Shown here one piece after another: positions 23,627 through 33,723 of a stretch of 64,000 nucleotides of DNA. The stretch is taken from positions 4,650,001-4,714,000 of the forward strand of contig NC_085920.1 in the NCBI RefSeq assembly GCF_035222485.1, in the 5' to 3' direction. Origin of the DNA: Podospora pseudoanserina (Eukaryota; Ascomycota; Sordariomycetes; Sordariales; Podosporaceae). The translations under genes were made by a program, and so were the position numbers. Positions within the stretch are counted from its first letter, which is position 1; the number at the start of each line of letters is the position of its first letter. The notes beneath the pieces are model-generated. The model was given only the letters and a program-made list of their open reading frames with translations. It had not been told where the DNA came from and did not search any database.

Positions 23627-24360
23627 GGTGTAGGAGATATGATGGTGGCGATCAGAGGTTTTTAATGGCAGGTTTGAGGATCTCTGTGGGGATATGATAT
23701 ATCTTTCTCGGTCTGCTATATTTTGAGAAGTAACGAGTCCTCTTTGTACAAGTAGATATTCAGCAAGTCAAATATAGCTGGAGGATTTCATCAAGGAATA
23801 CTCCTTAGCATCAACAACCCCCCGAAATGAGCGTGATAGTTGTAAAGAAAAAAGTGTTCTATCTATCCTCTCCTCGATGTTACTATGTCCCCTATTCCCC
23901 ACCCATTCTTGTGGCAACATCATGGTTATTTGAGCCTAGTTGACAACAACTGAGATGACACCTAGCTTGCAAACCTCTTCCGTGTCTCGAACATGGAAGA
24001 GATCTAGATGGCTCCAAGGTTACTCATAACGGATGCGTCCATACCTCCCAGTCTGCTTCAAACACTACAGGTGTCGGCCTAGCTACCCGACTTTGAATCG
24101 TGAGCGTTGCAATGACTGAAGTCATTTAAGGAGCAAAATGATTCCAAACGCAAGCGTAGTTGACCTCTTTTCCCAAAGTGCACTCCCCAGTTGAAACGTT
24201 ACTTGACCATAAATTACATCACAAAAACCACCAAATCTGTTATTGTACACATACACTACTCCAATTACTAAATACCGATTGCTCCAACTCCTCTATCCAC
24301 CCCTTCCCTCTTCACCAGCTCAACACAGTCCAACACACCACCCACCCTCACAAACCCAAA

Positions 24361-26261
24361 TCAAGGCTTTGTAGACCCCGTATCAACCCTCTTAGCAGGC
24401 GGCAACGCAGGCTTCTTAAAAACACCACTCCCACCCCCTCCACCCCCACTCCCCCCGCCAATCTGCGTAAACGTCCCCCCCTTAAACCACCTATCCTCCT
24501 CCTCCGCCTTTCTCTTCCTGCTCTCCGCCATCGCCTTCGGGTCAACAAGCTCCAACCCCTGCATAGGCGTAAACGCAAGCGACGAAACCGTCCCCGCCGT
24601 CGCGCCACCCCCCAAACTCGTCCCGACGCCCGAGGTCCGCAGCCCTTTGCTCGCCAGACTGATATTCCCCGCCCCGCCACCAGTCAAACTCCTGAGCGAG
24701 GACGACGCACCCCCAATCGAAGTCGTCCCTCCCCACCCTTTGCTCTTCGCGCTGAGCTTTGCCCTCGTGCGCTGGTCAATCTGAGCGACCCGGAGACGTC
24801 CATCGTCTCGCTGACCAATCATACCCAAGCCTTTGGTGCTGTCTCCTACGCCGTAGCCAACTTCTTTTTCTTCCTTACCAAAGGCGACGCGGTTTTGGGC
24901 CTTGCGTAGCTCTGTCATGGCGGTCGCCTCCTTTGCTTTGCGGGCGCGGCGACCACCGCGTTTCCTGCTGGGCTTGTCGTCTGGCGCTGGCAGGGCACGG
25001 GCGCCTTTAGCATTGGGCTTGGCTTGGAGTTTGTCCAGACGGTCGAGGCACTCGTCTCGGAGACGCTCGCCTTCGGAGCCGTCGCGAAACTGGTGGAAGC
25101 AGTCGGTACGGGCGCACATGACGATCTTGTTGGCGAACATCTTCATGGCTTGTTTCTTGAGGTCGCTGGGAACCTCGCGGATGATGGGTGCCTGGAAGAT
25201 GAAGCCTTGCTGGCGGATGCCCACGTTCGTGGCAAGGGCCGAGCTGTTTTGTTTCTTGGAACCCCAGGCTGGTAAGTTGCAGGCTGGGGCTTTCGAGAGA
25301 CCGGTGAGACCACCCGCTTGGTTGAGAAGTTGTGCGGCAGTGAGAGAGCCGATGAGAGCTGTCAAATTTGGCGCGAAGATGTTCATGCGTGATTGCACGT
25401 ACTGGGTCAGCGTCTTCTTGGCTTCATCGAGCGAGATGACCATCTCGCAGGCCTGCACAACTCGTTGTAACTCTTCTTCAGGCATCGCCTGTCCCTTGGA
25501 TGTAGTCGCCTCCACTGTGACAATCATCAGTGAGGGCCCGTCGAGAACCTTCTTGAGGGAGACCCCTAAAATGTTGTTCGTTGACTCTAGAAGCCCCTTG
25601 ATACTATCCGAGTCCATCGGCCCATTTCCAAGGCAAGCAACCACCTTTGCGTATTCCAACGGGTTGGTGATGAGCGTCTCGAGCTCTGGAAACCGGACCG
25701 AGTAGTGGTCCCTGATGAACTTGTGTACCAGCGCGATCTCATTGTCGATCTGAGTTGATAGGCTGTTTGACTGGGTCAACAGGTGGTACTCGGGATGGTC
25801 TTCGACATTTCCCACGCTGTCGACCGACTGTGCTGGCTGCTTTTCGTAATGTGCGATTTTCTGCAACGTTCGAGACAAACTGTCAGGGCTATTGTTCCAA
25901 GATAGAGATGTAAACACTTTCCACTGTTGGGGCACAAGCGGGTATGGGTACTAACCTCGAGAACAGGCTTCAACGTCTTCATGAGACCTGCGACAGTGCG
26001 AACGTCACGGACAGCGCCCAGGTTCATCTTTTCGATCTTGCCCTTGGCTTCGGCTTCATCTTCAGCGGCTGCGGCAGCTTCTTCATCGATCATGTCTGCG
26101 TCCTCATTCCCATCGCCCTCGTTGCGTGCTTCTACCATGTCTGTATCGACCTGCGCGCCATTCGCGAGTCCTTCGTCTGTGAAGAAGTCGTCATCGTTGC
26201 CCTGTTCCTCGCCAAAGTCGTCCCCGAAATCATCGAGGAGTTCGTCCGCGTAGCTGGACAT
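24361..26261 (-). CDS. prp31: U4/U6 snRNP splicing factor Prp31
   Basis: Nuclear protein of 601 residues that binds the U4 5' stem-loop with the 15.5K/Snu13 protein and bridges U4/U6 to U5 in the tri-snRNP. Exons: 26261-25956 and 25860-24361, intron 95 bp. An acidic N-terminus (DELLDDFGDDFGEE) precedes the NOSIC segment (from KIAHYEK, with FPELETLITNPLEYAKVV). The Nop domain follows, with GPSLMIVTVEATTSKG, RMNIFAPNLTALIGS, AQLLNQAGGLTGLSKAPACN and GFIFQAPII. The Prp31 C-terminal region has RGGRRARKAKEATAMTELRKAQNRVAFGKEE and ends in a Gly-rich tail. All hallmark segments are in order and length is normal. Shares a 321-bp divergent promoter with clf1, another splicing gene. Confidence 0.97.
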
Positions 26262-26582
26262 TGTTTTGATGCGCGCGTGGATAACTCGGTCTGGATTGTT
26301 GCGTGCTGTCGAGAGAATGTCGATGGCAAAGTGAATTACAAAGAAAAGGAAGGCTGTTGAACTTAATACTGCAAGCCTGTCGCCAGAGTTGGTTTGGGAG
26401 GCGCGGCTTGGTCAAGGCTTAAAAAAGTGCCCCACATCGCCGTGCGACATGGGCAAGGAATTGTAGCGTAAACAGTTCTTGAACTTCCCGTCCTCACCGT
26501 CCATCATCCCCCCAAAAATCCCACAAACACCCCCCGTCGCCTCTCGAACAGAGAATCACATCAATCGAGAAACCTCATCAAG
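26262..26582. promoter_or_regulatory. Shared divergent promoter of prp31 and clf1
   Basis: 321 bp separate the two start codons, so both leaders and core promoters must overlap or abut. No dedicated TATA box is obvious. A pyrimidine-rich, C-rich leader precedes the clf1 ATG. Confidence 0.7.
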
Positions 26583-28634
26583 ATGGAGACGTCACGTGGC
26601 CCTCCAAGGGTCAAGAACAAGGCCGCCGCGCCTGTGCAGATTTCCGCCGAGCAGTTGCTTCGCGAGGCCGTCGATAGGCAAGAGGTCGCCCTCCAGAAGC
26701 CAACACAGCGCTTTGAGGATCTCGAAGAGTTGAAGGAGTACCAAGGTCGGAAACGTCGCGAGTATGAAGATTACGTTCGCCGAAACCGCGTTCGATTGGC
26801 AAACTGGCTTCAGTATGCCCAGTGGGAGCTCGAGCAGAAAGAGCTTGCGCGCGCCCGGTCTGTCTTTGAGCGCGCCCTCGATGTTCACCCCAACAACACT
26901 CAGCTTTGGATTCGATACATCGAGGCCGAGATAAAGAGCCGTAATATCAACCATGCGCGCAACCTCCTCGACCGCGCCGTCACCCGGCTGCCTCGCGTGT
27001 CGTCTCTGTGGTACAAGTATCTTTATGTCATGGAGATGCTGGGTGATATCCCCGGGACCCGTCAGGTATTCGACCGGTGGATGCAATGGCACCCAGATGA
27101 GAACGCGTGGGCGGCCTACATCCGTCTCGAGAAGCGATATGGCGAATATGACAGGGCGAGGGAGATTTTTCGCGCCTTCACCGCGGTGCACCCAGAACCG
27201 AGGACATGGCTGAAATGGGCCAAATTTGAGGAGGAACACGGAACGACCGATCTGGTACGCGAAGTCTTTCAGACGGCAATACAGACCATTGCTGAGCTGC
27301 TGGGCGATGATGCGGTTGACGAAAAGATATTCATTGCTTTTGCCAGATACGAGGCACGCTTGGGCGAATATGAACGGGCGCGGGCTATCTACAGATTCGG
27401 TCTTGACAACCTTCCAAGGTCCAAATCCATGATTCTTCATGCTCAGTACACCACTTTCGAAAAGCAGTTTGGTGACCGAGAGGGAGTGGAGGACGTCATC
27501 ATCACAAAGAGGAGGAGGCTTTATGAGGAGCAAGTGAAGGAGAACCCCAAGAACTACGATGTCTGGTTTGACTTTGCAAGGTTGGAAGAGAGCGGAGGCA
27601 ATGCAGATCGTGTCCGTGAGGTTTACGAAAGGGCAATTGCTCAAGTGCCTCCCACTCAGGAGAAGCGCCACTGGAGGCGATACATCTTTCTGTTCCTCTT
27701 CTACGCGATATGGGAGGAGAGGGAAGCCAAGGATATCGAACGTGCCCGGCAAATTTACGACACCTGTCTAGGATTGATCCCCCACAAGAAGTTCACCTTT
27801 GCCAAAATCTGGGTGGCCAAAGCTCACTTTGAGATCCGGCAGGGACAGCTTACCACTGCCCGAAAGACCCTGGGACGGGCCATTGGGATGTGTCCCAAGG
27901 ACAAGCTCTTCAAAGAATACATCCTCCTCGAGCAAAAGCTGTACGAGTTCGAGAGGTGCCGGACCCTGTATGAGAAGCATGTCATGTACAATCCCGCCAA
28001 CTGCCAAACATGGATCAAGTGGGCCGAGATTGAACGTGGCCTTGACGACCTGGAACGGACCCGCGCCATCTTCGAGCTCGCCATCAGTCAGCCAGTCCTG
28101 GACATGCCGGAAGTGGTGTGGAAAGCCTACATTGATTTCGAGGAAGAAGAGGGCGAGTACGAGAGGACTCGCGAGCTGTACGAGCGCCTCCTTACCAAGG
28201 CCGACCACCCCAAGGTCTGGATCAGCTACGCCCAGTTCGAGATTAACATCCCAGAAGCGGACGAGGGCGGCGAGGAGGACGAGGACGAGGAGCGCCCGGT
28301 GAGCGAGGAGGCCAAGGAGAGGGCTCGCAAGATCTTTGAGCGTGCTCACAAGAGCATGAAGGAGAGAGAGCTCAAGGCCGAGCGGGTGTCGCTGCTCAAC
28401 GCGTGGTTGGCATTCGAGAAGACGCACGGCTCGCCAGAGGACGTCAAAAAGGTGAACAAACAGATGCCGAGGAAAACGAAGAAAAAAAGAAAGCTGGAGG
28501 ACGATACGTGGGAGGAGTATGTCGACTACATCTTCCCTGCGGACGACCAACAGACCAGGAGCTTGTCCAACTTGCTTGCCATGGCCAATGCCTGGAAGCA
28601 ACAGACGGGTGGAAAGATTGGTGGGGAGGAATGA
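26583..28634 (+). CDS. clf1: Pre-mRNA-splicing factor Clf1/Syf3 (Crooked neck)
   Basis: Scaffold of the Prp19-associated (NTC) complex, acting in spliceosome assembly and activation in the nucleus; 683 residues in one intronless exon. The N-terminus has [19 protein letters not shown] and [20 protein letters not shown], a hallmark of the family. Tandem HAT (half-a-TPR) repeats follow from about residue 60 to 610, seen as recurring W..YA..E and [13 protein letters not shown]-like units ([41 protein letters not shown]). An acidic break interrupts the last repeats ([15 protein letters not shown]), and a basic KKKRKLEDD segment near the C-terminus could be a nuclear localisation signal. Length matches fungal orthologues. 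No defects seen. Confidence 0.97.
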   Translation: METSRGPPRVKNKAAAPVQISAEQLLREAVDRQEVALQKPTQRFEDLEELKEYQGRKRREYEDYVRRNRVRLANWLQYAQWELEQKELARARSVFERALDVHPNNTQLWIRYIEAEIKSRNINHARNLLDRAVTRLPRVSSLWYKYLYVMEMLGDIPGTRQVFDRWMQWHPDENAWAAYIRLEKRYGEYDRAREIFRAFTAVHPEPRTWLKWAKFEEEHGTTDLVREVFQTAIQTIAELLGDDAVDEKIFIAFARYEARLGEYERARAIYRFGLDNLPRSKSMILHAQYTTFEKQFGDREGVEDVIITKRRRLYEEQVKENPKNYDVWFDFARLEESGGNADRVREVYERAIAQVPPTQEKRHWRRYIFLFLFYAIWEEREAKDIERARQIYDTCLGLIPHKKFTFAKIWVAKAHFEIRQGQLTTARKTLGRAIGMCPKDKLFKEYILLEQKLYEFERCRTLYEKHVMYNPANCQTWIKWAEIERGLDDLERTRAIFELAISQPVLDMPEVVWKAYIDFEEEEGEYERTRELYERLLTKADHPKVWISYAQFEINIPEADEGGEEDEDEERPVSEEAKERARKIFERAHKSMKERELKAERVSLLNAWLAFEKTHGSPEDVKKVNKQMPRKTKKKRKLEDDTWEEYVDYIFPADDQQTRSLSNLLAMANAWKQQTGGKIGGEE

Positions 28635-29040
28635 GCTTGTTGTGGTGTAATTCAAGTATAAAGATAATAGGAGGCCATAGAATGCACATCAGTTGCCCTG
28701 TTTTGGGACTGAATATCCCTTTTCAATGAGATTCTTGAGTGTCTCATTCTTCTCACCATAAGACACTTCCAGTATGTTGTCATTTCAGCGGAGAAGACAT
28801 CAACATGACTGTTTATACTTGAACCAAGTCCAACCGTTCCGGTCCGCGTTCGCAGCGTTTCGTCCAAGGGTGGGTCGAATTCCGGGCCGAGAAACGGCCA
28901 AAGCCGGGAATGATGAGCTAAGAGCAATGAGGTCACCTCAAACTACAACCAGCCCAACTTTCTTTCTCTCCGCCTCCTGTTCGATTCTCTTGCGCCAAAA
29001 TAGGTAACCGCTGGGTCAAATTCCAGCTCAATCGGCCACG
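28635..29040. other. Intergenic clf1-gcvT
   Basis: Terminator of clf1 and promoter of the following gene in the same direction; no coding frame supported. Confidence 0.6.
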
Positions 29041-30495
29041 ATGCAGTCTACCAGATCAACTGCGCTCTCACGAGCACTCCGGACTGCTGTCCGCAGTCAC
29101 CCCCACACCGCGAAGCGGCACACTAGCTCAGTTGCTTTGCTGTCACAGAGATTCCAACCTCAGTCGCAACATCAGCAACATCAGCCACAAAACATCCTCT
29201 CCCGCCCAGCAGCATCTTTCACACCTTCTCTCACACAACAAACACGCCATGCCTCCTCCTCCACGACCCCCCAAACTGAGCTCCAAAAAACCCCCCTCTA
29301 CGACCTCCACCTCTCCCACGGCGGCAAAATGGTCCCCTTCGGCGGCTTCCACATGCCAGTCCAATACTCCTCCCTCGGCGTCGCCCAATCCCACCTCTTC
29401 ACCCGCTCCCACGCCTCCTTCTTCGACGTCTCCCACATGGTCCAACGTCTCATCCTCGGCCCGGGCGCCGCCGCTTTCCTAGAGCGGATAACCCCCAGCG
29501 ACTGCAAGAATCTCGAGACCCACAAGTCGACCCTCTCGGCGCTCATGACGCTGGATGGAAAAGGTGGGATTTCGGACGACACCATCATCACCAAGCTGGC
29601 CGAGGACAAGTTTTATGTTGTGACCAATGCTGGGTGCAGGGGGAAGGACAACAACTATATTGATCGGGAGATGGCGAAATGGAATACCGAGATGGGGCAT
29701 GAGGGGTTGAAGGTTAGGGAGGAGCAGCTGGATGGGTGGGGGTTGGTTGCTGTTCAGGGGCCAAAGGCGGAGGAGATTTTGCAGGGGGTTTTGGCAGAAG
29801 AGGGGGTGGATTTGAAGAAGCTGCTTTTTGGGGGGAGTTTGTACGCCAAGGTGAAGTATGGGGGTGGGAAGGTGAGCAGCCCGCTTTTGATCAGCAGGGG
29901 AGGTTATACCGGTGAGGATGGTTTCGAGATTTCGATCCCCCCTCCTGAGACGGTGGGTGTTACCGAGGCCTTCCTCGCTGCTGGGCCGGAGGAGATCCAG
30001 CTTGCTGGGTTGGGCGCGAGAGATAGCTTGCGGTTGGAGGCGGGCATGTGTCTGTACGGGCATGACCTCAACGACTCCATTACTCCTGTTGAGGCTGGGT
30101 TGAGCTGGATTATTCCCAAGGAGAGGAGGTCGGAGAACGCGGGTTACTACGGCGCTGACGTCATCGCCAAGCAGCTCGTCCCCAGGAGCAAAGGGGGCGC
30201 GGGTGTCCATCGTCGCCGGATCGGTCTGCTTGTCGAGGGTGCGCCCGCGCGAGAAGGGGCCGAGATTGTCTCCCGCAGTGAGGATGGCAAGGAGGCGATT
30301 AGCTTGGGGACTGTGACGAGTGGGTGCCCTAGCCCGAGCCTGGGCAAGAACATCGCCATGGGATACATCAAGGATGGTTTCCACAAGGCTGGCACCGAGG
30401 TTGACATTTTGGTGCGTGGCCGGCCAAGGAAGGCGGTGGTGACCAAGATGCCGTTTGTGCCGACCAAGTACTGGAAGGGAACTGCCCCGGCGTAA
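29041..30495 (+). CDS. gcvT: Glycine cleavage system T protein (aminomethyltransferase), mitochondrial
   Basis: Mitochondrial matrix enzyme (Gcv1) of 484 residues. It transfers the methylene group from H-protein-bound aminomethyl to tetrahydrofolate, releasing ammonia. Single exon. Residues 1-70 are rich in Arg, Ser, Thr and Gln without acidic residues, as in a targeting peptide. The GcvT domain follows: KTPLYDLHLSHGGKMVPFGG, MPVQYSSLGVAQSHLFTRSH, FFDVSHMVQ, LMTLDGKGGISDDTII, GWGLVAVQGPKA, SRGGYTGEDGFEISIP, LGARDSLRLEAGMCLYGHDL and TPVEAGLSWII. The C-terminal barrel has GTVTSGCPSPSLGKNIAMGYI. All are standard. The sense strand changes from very C-rich (29250-29470) to very G-rich (29630-29900) within the exon. 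Other glycine cleavage subunits are not in the window. Confidence 0.97.
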   Translation: MQSTRSTALSRALRTAVRSHPHTAKRHTSSVALLSQRFQPQSQHQQHQPQNILSRPAASFTPSLTQQTRHASSSTTPQTELQKTPLYDLHLSHGGKMVPFGGFHMPVQYSSLGVAQSHLFTRSHASFFDVSHMVQRLILGPGAAAFLERITPSDCKNLETHKSTLSALMTLDGKGGISDDTIITKLAEDKFYVVTNAGCRGKDNNYIDREMAKWNTEMGHEGLKVREEQLDGWGLVAVQGPKAEEILQGVLAEEGVDLKKLLFGGSLYAKVKYGGGKVSSPLLISRGGYTGEDGFEISIPPPETVGVTEAFLAAGPEEIQLAGLGARDSLRLEAGMCLYGHDLNDSITPVEAGLSWIIPKERRSENAGYYGADVIAKQLVPRSKGGAGVHRRRIGLLVEGAPAREGAEIVSRSEDGKEAISLGTVTSGCPSPSLGKNIAMGYIKDGFHKAGTEVDILVRGRPRKAVVTKMPFVPTKYWKGTAPA

Positions 30496-31182
30496 GGCCT
30501 GTGATCAGGGAAGCAGCGTATTTTTCTTATGAGGGGGGCATGTCGTTCAACACATCGCATCGCAAAATTCGGCGCAATTACAAGGCGGACTCTCAGTGGT
30601 TTTTTCAACATATTCGGGACAAGAACCGAACGGAAATGGGATAGCGGTTATACGGAGTTAAATCTAGCAAAAAATCAATGTGCTCTAACATTTCATTTTT
30701 CCACGTGTCGTGCCATGATATTTCAAAAGACTGAGATTCAGCGGACACCAAAAAATGTTGAAAAGTTATTATATTCTGATTGTTTATGCTCACCACATCT
30801 CCCACTGTAACTCTGGATATCTCAATCTTTTCCCTCAGCCCCAATAGACCCCTCCTCTAAGTGACCCGTAGGTATAAAAAAAAAGCCCCCGTCCCCATCC
30901 CCCTTGTCCATCAAATCGTCCGTCGTGAAGGAAGAAAAAAGCATATCCCGAGCCCATGTTGAATGTTCGCCCCAAAAGTTTTCCCACGCCCCCATGCAAA
31001 AATAACATAGAAAAACCAACGCTCTGATCAAGAACCAAAGTTCAAAAGCCAATCATGACTCCTAACACGCCCGCCGCCCGCCACCCTTTTCTTGAGAAAA
31101 ATGGCTGTATGCAATGCAGAAAACGACACCGAAATTCTACCGAGCACCGCCCAGAGGAACAACAATGACAACACAGTTTTTT
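30496..31182. other. Intergenic between convergent genes
   Basis: 3' flanks of gcvT and the ethanolamine kinase gene, with an AT-rich part at about 30640-30790. No coding frame supported. Confidence 0.6.
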
Positions 31183-32573
31183 TTACTCCTCCTGAGCCCA
31201 TCTCCTTTCTCTGAGGGGCGCTTCTTTTCCGTCTTTTTGTCTTGTGCCTGTCACCTCGTCCTTCCAGGCATAGTACTCTCCGAGCCTGATCTCGGCGTAC
31301 GAGGCATAATCAAAGTCAATGGTGGAAATCTCGGCCTGGATAAGAGCCCAGATGCCCCAGTAAAACCCTGGGGCGCCGCGGAAGTGGTCAACCTCTGTGA
31401 GTAGCTGTTCCACCTCGGCCTTCTGGTCAACACTAGCAGCAGCACCGGGCTTCTTCTCTTCCCGGTAAGTAAAGTAGGCGCGGATGTATTCGTCAATGAA
31501 CTGGCGTCTCTGAGCCAGAGTGGGAAGAACACTGAAGTCGCAGTCGAAGCCGCCCCACTCAGCAAAGTGGTTGGCGATGTCAAAGGCTGCGGGGGACGGG
31601 GTAGCATATTCGTAATCGATGAAGGTGACATTTTCGGTAGCCTTGTCACCGTTTGTTACACCCTGTGAGGTTTTGGGGAGAACGATAACGTTGCCGCTGA
31701 GCAAGTCGCAGTGCGCAAAGACCAACTGCAAAGGATCACAGGTTAGCAACTGTATCAAGATGGAATCTCAGGTCAACTTACCCCGTTCACACCCAGGCCG
31801 GGCCGCTGGCTCAGCTGCGAGACCAGCCATGTAAGCTCCTTTTGCAACTCGGCTTGACGAGCCCTTTGCGCCTCCGTATCTGTAGGCAGAGCAAAGATCC
31901 ACTTCTGCATCACAGTCCACACATTCGGGGGCGGCTTTCCTGGGGCAACATTGTCGATAACATTCTGAAACTCGGCATCCCCGAGGTTGCTGTCCAGCGT
32001 CATAGGCCCATCTGCTCTCGAGTTCTTGCGGCTGTGTCCCGTGGGAGCCTTGATACAGGGAACCACAGCATGCCACTGAGCCAGACGTTGCGCTACAGCC
32101 TTGTAAATGACGGGCTTGCGCAGGTCTTCGGACTGAGTGGGTGATCCCTGGATGAAGCGGTACATCATCCCGTTCTCGAAGCGCGCAAGCAGCTCTGGGG
32201 CCAGTCCATGTCTCATCAGCAGCTCATGGTTCTGCGTCTCACGGAACCGGTCGATAATAACATCGGTGCCGTTACCGTAGGCACGTAGCAGAATAGCCTC
32301 GCTGTCCACCTCTTCCTTGGAGAGCCCTGGGCGCTTGTTGACCGCCTTCAGCAGGGTATTGGTGATGCCATCTGTGAAGCGCACAAACTCGACCTTGTTG
32401 AACGCAGTATCGGCCCAGTCTGGGCGGATCGTGAGGACGAGTTCAAGGGCTGATTCTTCGGAGTTGGCACCGTCGTAGGAAAGCGGAATTCGGCGGATGT
32501 GATGGTCGCCAGCCCCGTTCGACTGGTTACCACCGCCGTTGGGGAAAACACCGTTCTCACCGCCCACAGCCAT
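31183..32573 (-). CDS. eki1: Ethanolamine kinase (choline/ethanolamine kinase family)
   Basis: Cytosolic kinase of 444 residues that phosphorylates ethanolamine, the first step of the CDP-ethanolamine (Kennedy) route to phosphatidylethanolamine. Exons: 32573-31782 and 31725-31183, 56-bp intron. Visible: FVRFTDGITNTLLKAV (nucleotide-binding loop region), LLRAYGNGTDVIIDR, the Brenner kinase motif HCDLLSGN with catalytic Asp271 just after the splice junction, and FIDYEYATPSPAAFDIANHF, where the Asp of IDYEY is the metal ligand. WGIWALIQAEISTIDFDY closes the domain. FTDGITN and the Brenner motif HCDLLSGN point to ethanolamine rather than choline as main substrate; this is inferred from family trends. 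A Lys/Asp-rich insert between HSRKNSRADGPM and the catalytic part is ordinary for fungi. Confidence 0.92.
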
Positions 32574-33723
32574 TGGTTCAATCTTTTTCGAATCTGTATG
32601 TTGCGCGGAGCTTGTGAAATGTTGAAAGAGGGAGACGGTCGGTTTTCAGGGGCAATCGAATTCGTTATTTAAAGGAGCGCGGGGTCGCAGGGCGTGGAAA
32701 TGGTCAGGACAATTGCAATTATTAAATCGTCCTGTCTGTGAGTGTGGGGGCACGCCAACAACTCAACAAAATCGAGGGGGGTAGGCGAATACAGAGATCG
32801 ACTTCGACTAGCAGACAAAACTCTCGAGGAGCAGCAGGAAAAGGAGAGTCGAAGAAGAGGCGAGACCTAGAGGGAGGGTACACCCGATGGGACGGTGGGG
32901 CAGCCCTGGAGGGATTGTTACTTTCAGAGTGTGCGGTGTGGAACAACAACCTGGGATGGCGATTTATTTACTTGTTGTGGCCCAGAAACAGCGGTGATCA
33001 AGCGAAGGGTCCAGGAAGAGCGAGTGGCTTTGCAGGAGATGTCGGTGAGGGCCTTGCTGCCCAGTTTAACAATCTAGGATGTTTTGTTATTTCTACAGTT
33101 TAAGGGAAAAAAGATGATGTTTGGGATTGGGTTTCCTCTCACACGATGCCCTTCTGTTTTAGGATGGCCCTTTTGCAGCGGGATCCATCGCCACACGCTC
33201 GCCCCATCCTTTACTGTCACGGGCGTACCGGGAGATCCCCTCTTTCCTTTTTGGCGCATCCATGGTAGTCCTCTTGGCAGTGTTTGTCTTTGAATTCCAT
33301 GTGAAGTGGCCCGAGCGTTGCGAGGTGACGCCACAGGGTTCCTTTCTTTCGGCATTTGGTTGCCGCCCTGCCACAAGTGCCTGAGTCCCTGTGGTGCGTG
33401 CCCCGGAAGACGCCGTTTTATGTCCAAACATCCATCCGATTGCACCAGCCGGCCCTCCGCATCCGTCCTGCCAACCGCTGCTCCGCTCGCCGATTGGGGT
33501 CCGCTGATGTGCTGCGCCCCGGTCCCATCCCGTCCCTTGGACACATTCGCACCAGGGCGACCTTGCTGTGCCAAGTAAGTCCTAACGTGAGTTACCAGCT
33601 GCGACTCATAGGCAGTTGTGAACCCAGGTCACCACACCAGCCTTGCATTGCCAACTTCTTCGAGATCTCACCTCTTGCATGCTTGTTCTGGAATAATTGC
33701 TTTCACCCCATACCGTGGCCATC
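32574..33723. other. Divergent intergenic region eki1-npr3
   Basis: 1.15 kb holding both promoters. Short frames on both strands lack any domain signal. Confidence 0.55.

Larger units (their letters stand above)
17829..24360. other. Large gene-free region upstream of the CSP-1-like gene
   Basis: About 6.5 kb with no frame over 200 codons and no frame with family features on either strand. It holds a hairpin with clustered GATC (20204-20238), a short ACACGACC tandem (about 20033-20062), GAT/TGA microsatellites and a 14-bp minisatellite. The part next to 17828 is the likely long promoter/leader of the zinc-finger gene; the far end contains the 3' flank of prp31. Non-coding transcripts cannot be excluded. 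Confidence 0.55.

Noticed and set aside
26592-28655. Long minus-strand open frames (386 and 295 codons) inside clf1
   Set aside because: They are antisense to a gene with full HAT-repeat coding evidence and have no domain features; they arise from its codon use.
29479-30384. 301-codon minus-strand frame within gcvT
   Set aside because: Antisense shadow of a well-supported enzyme gene.
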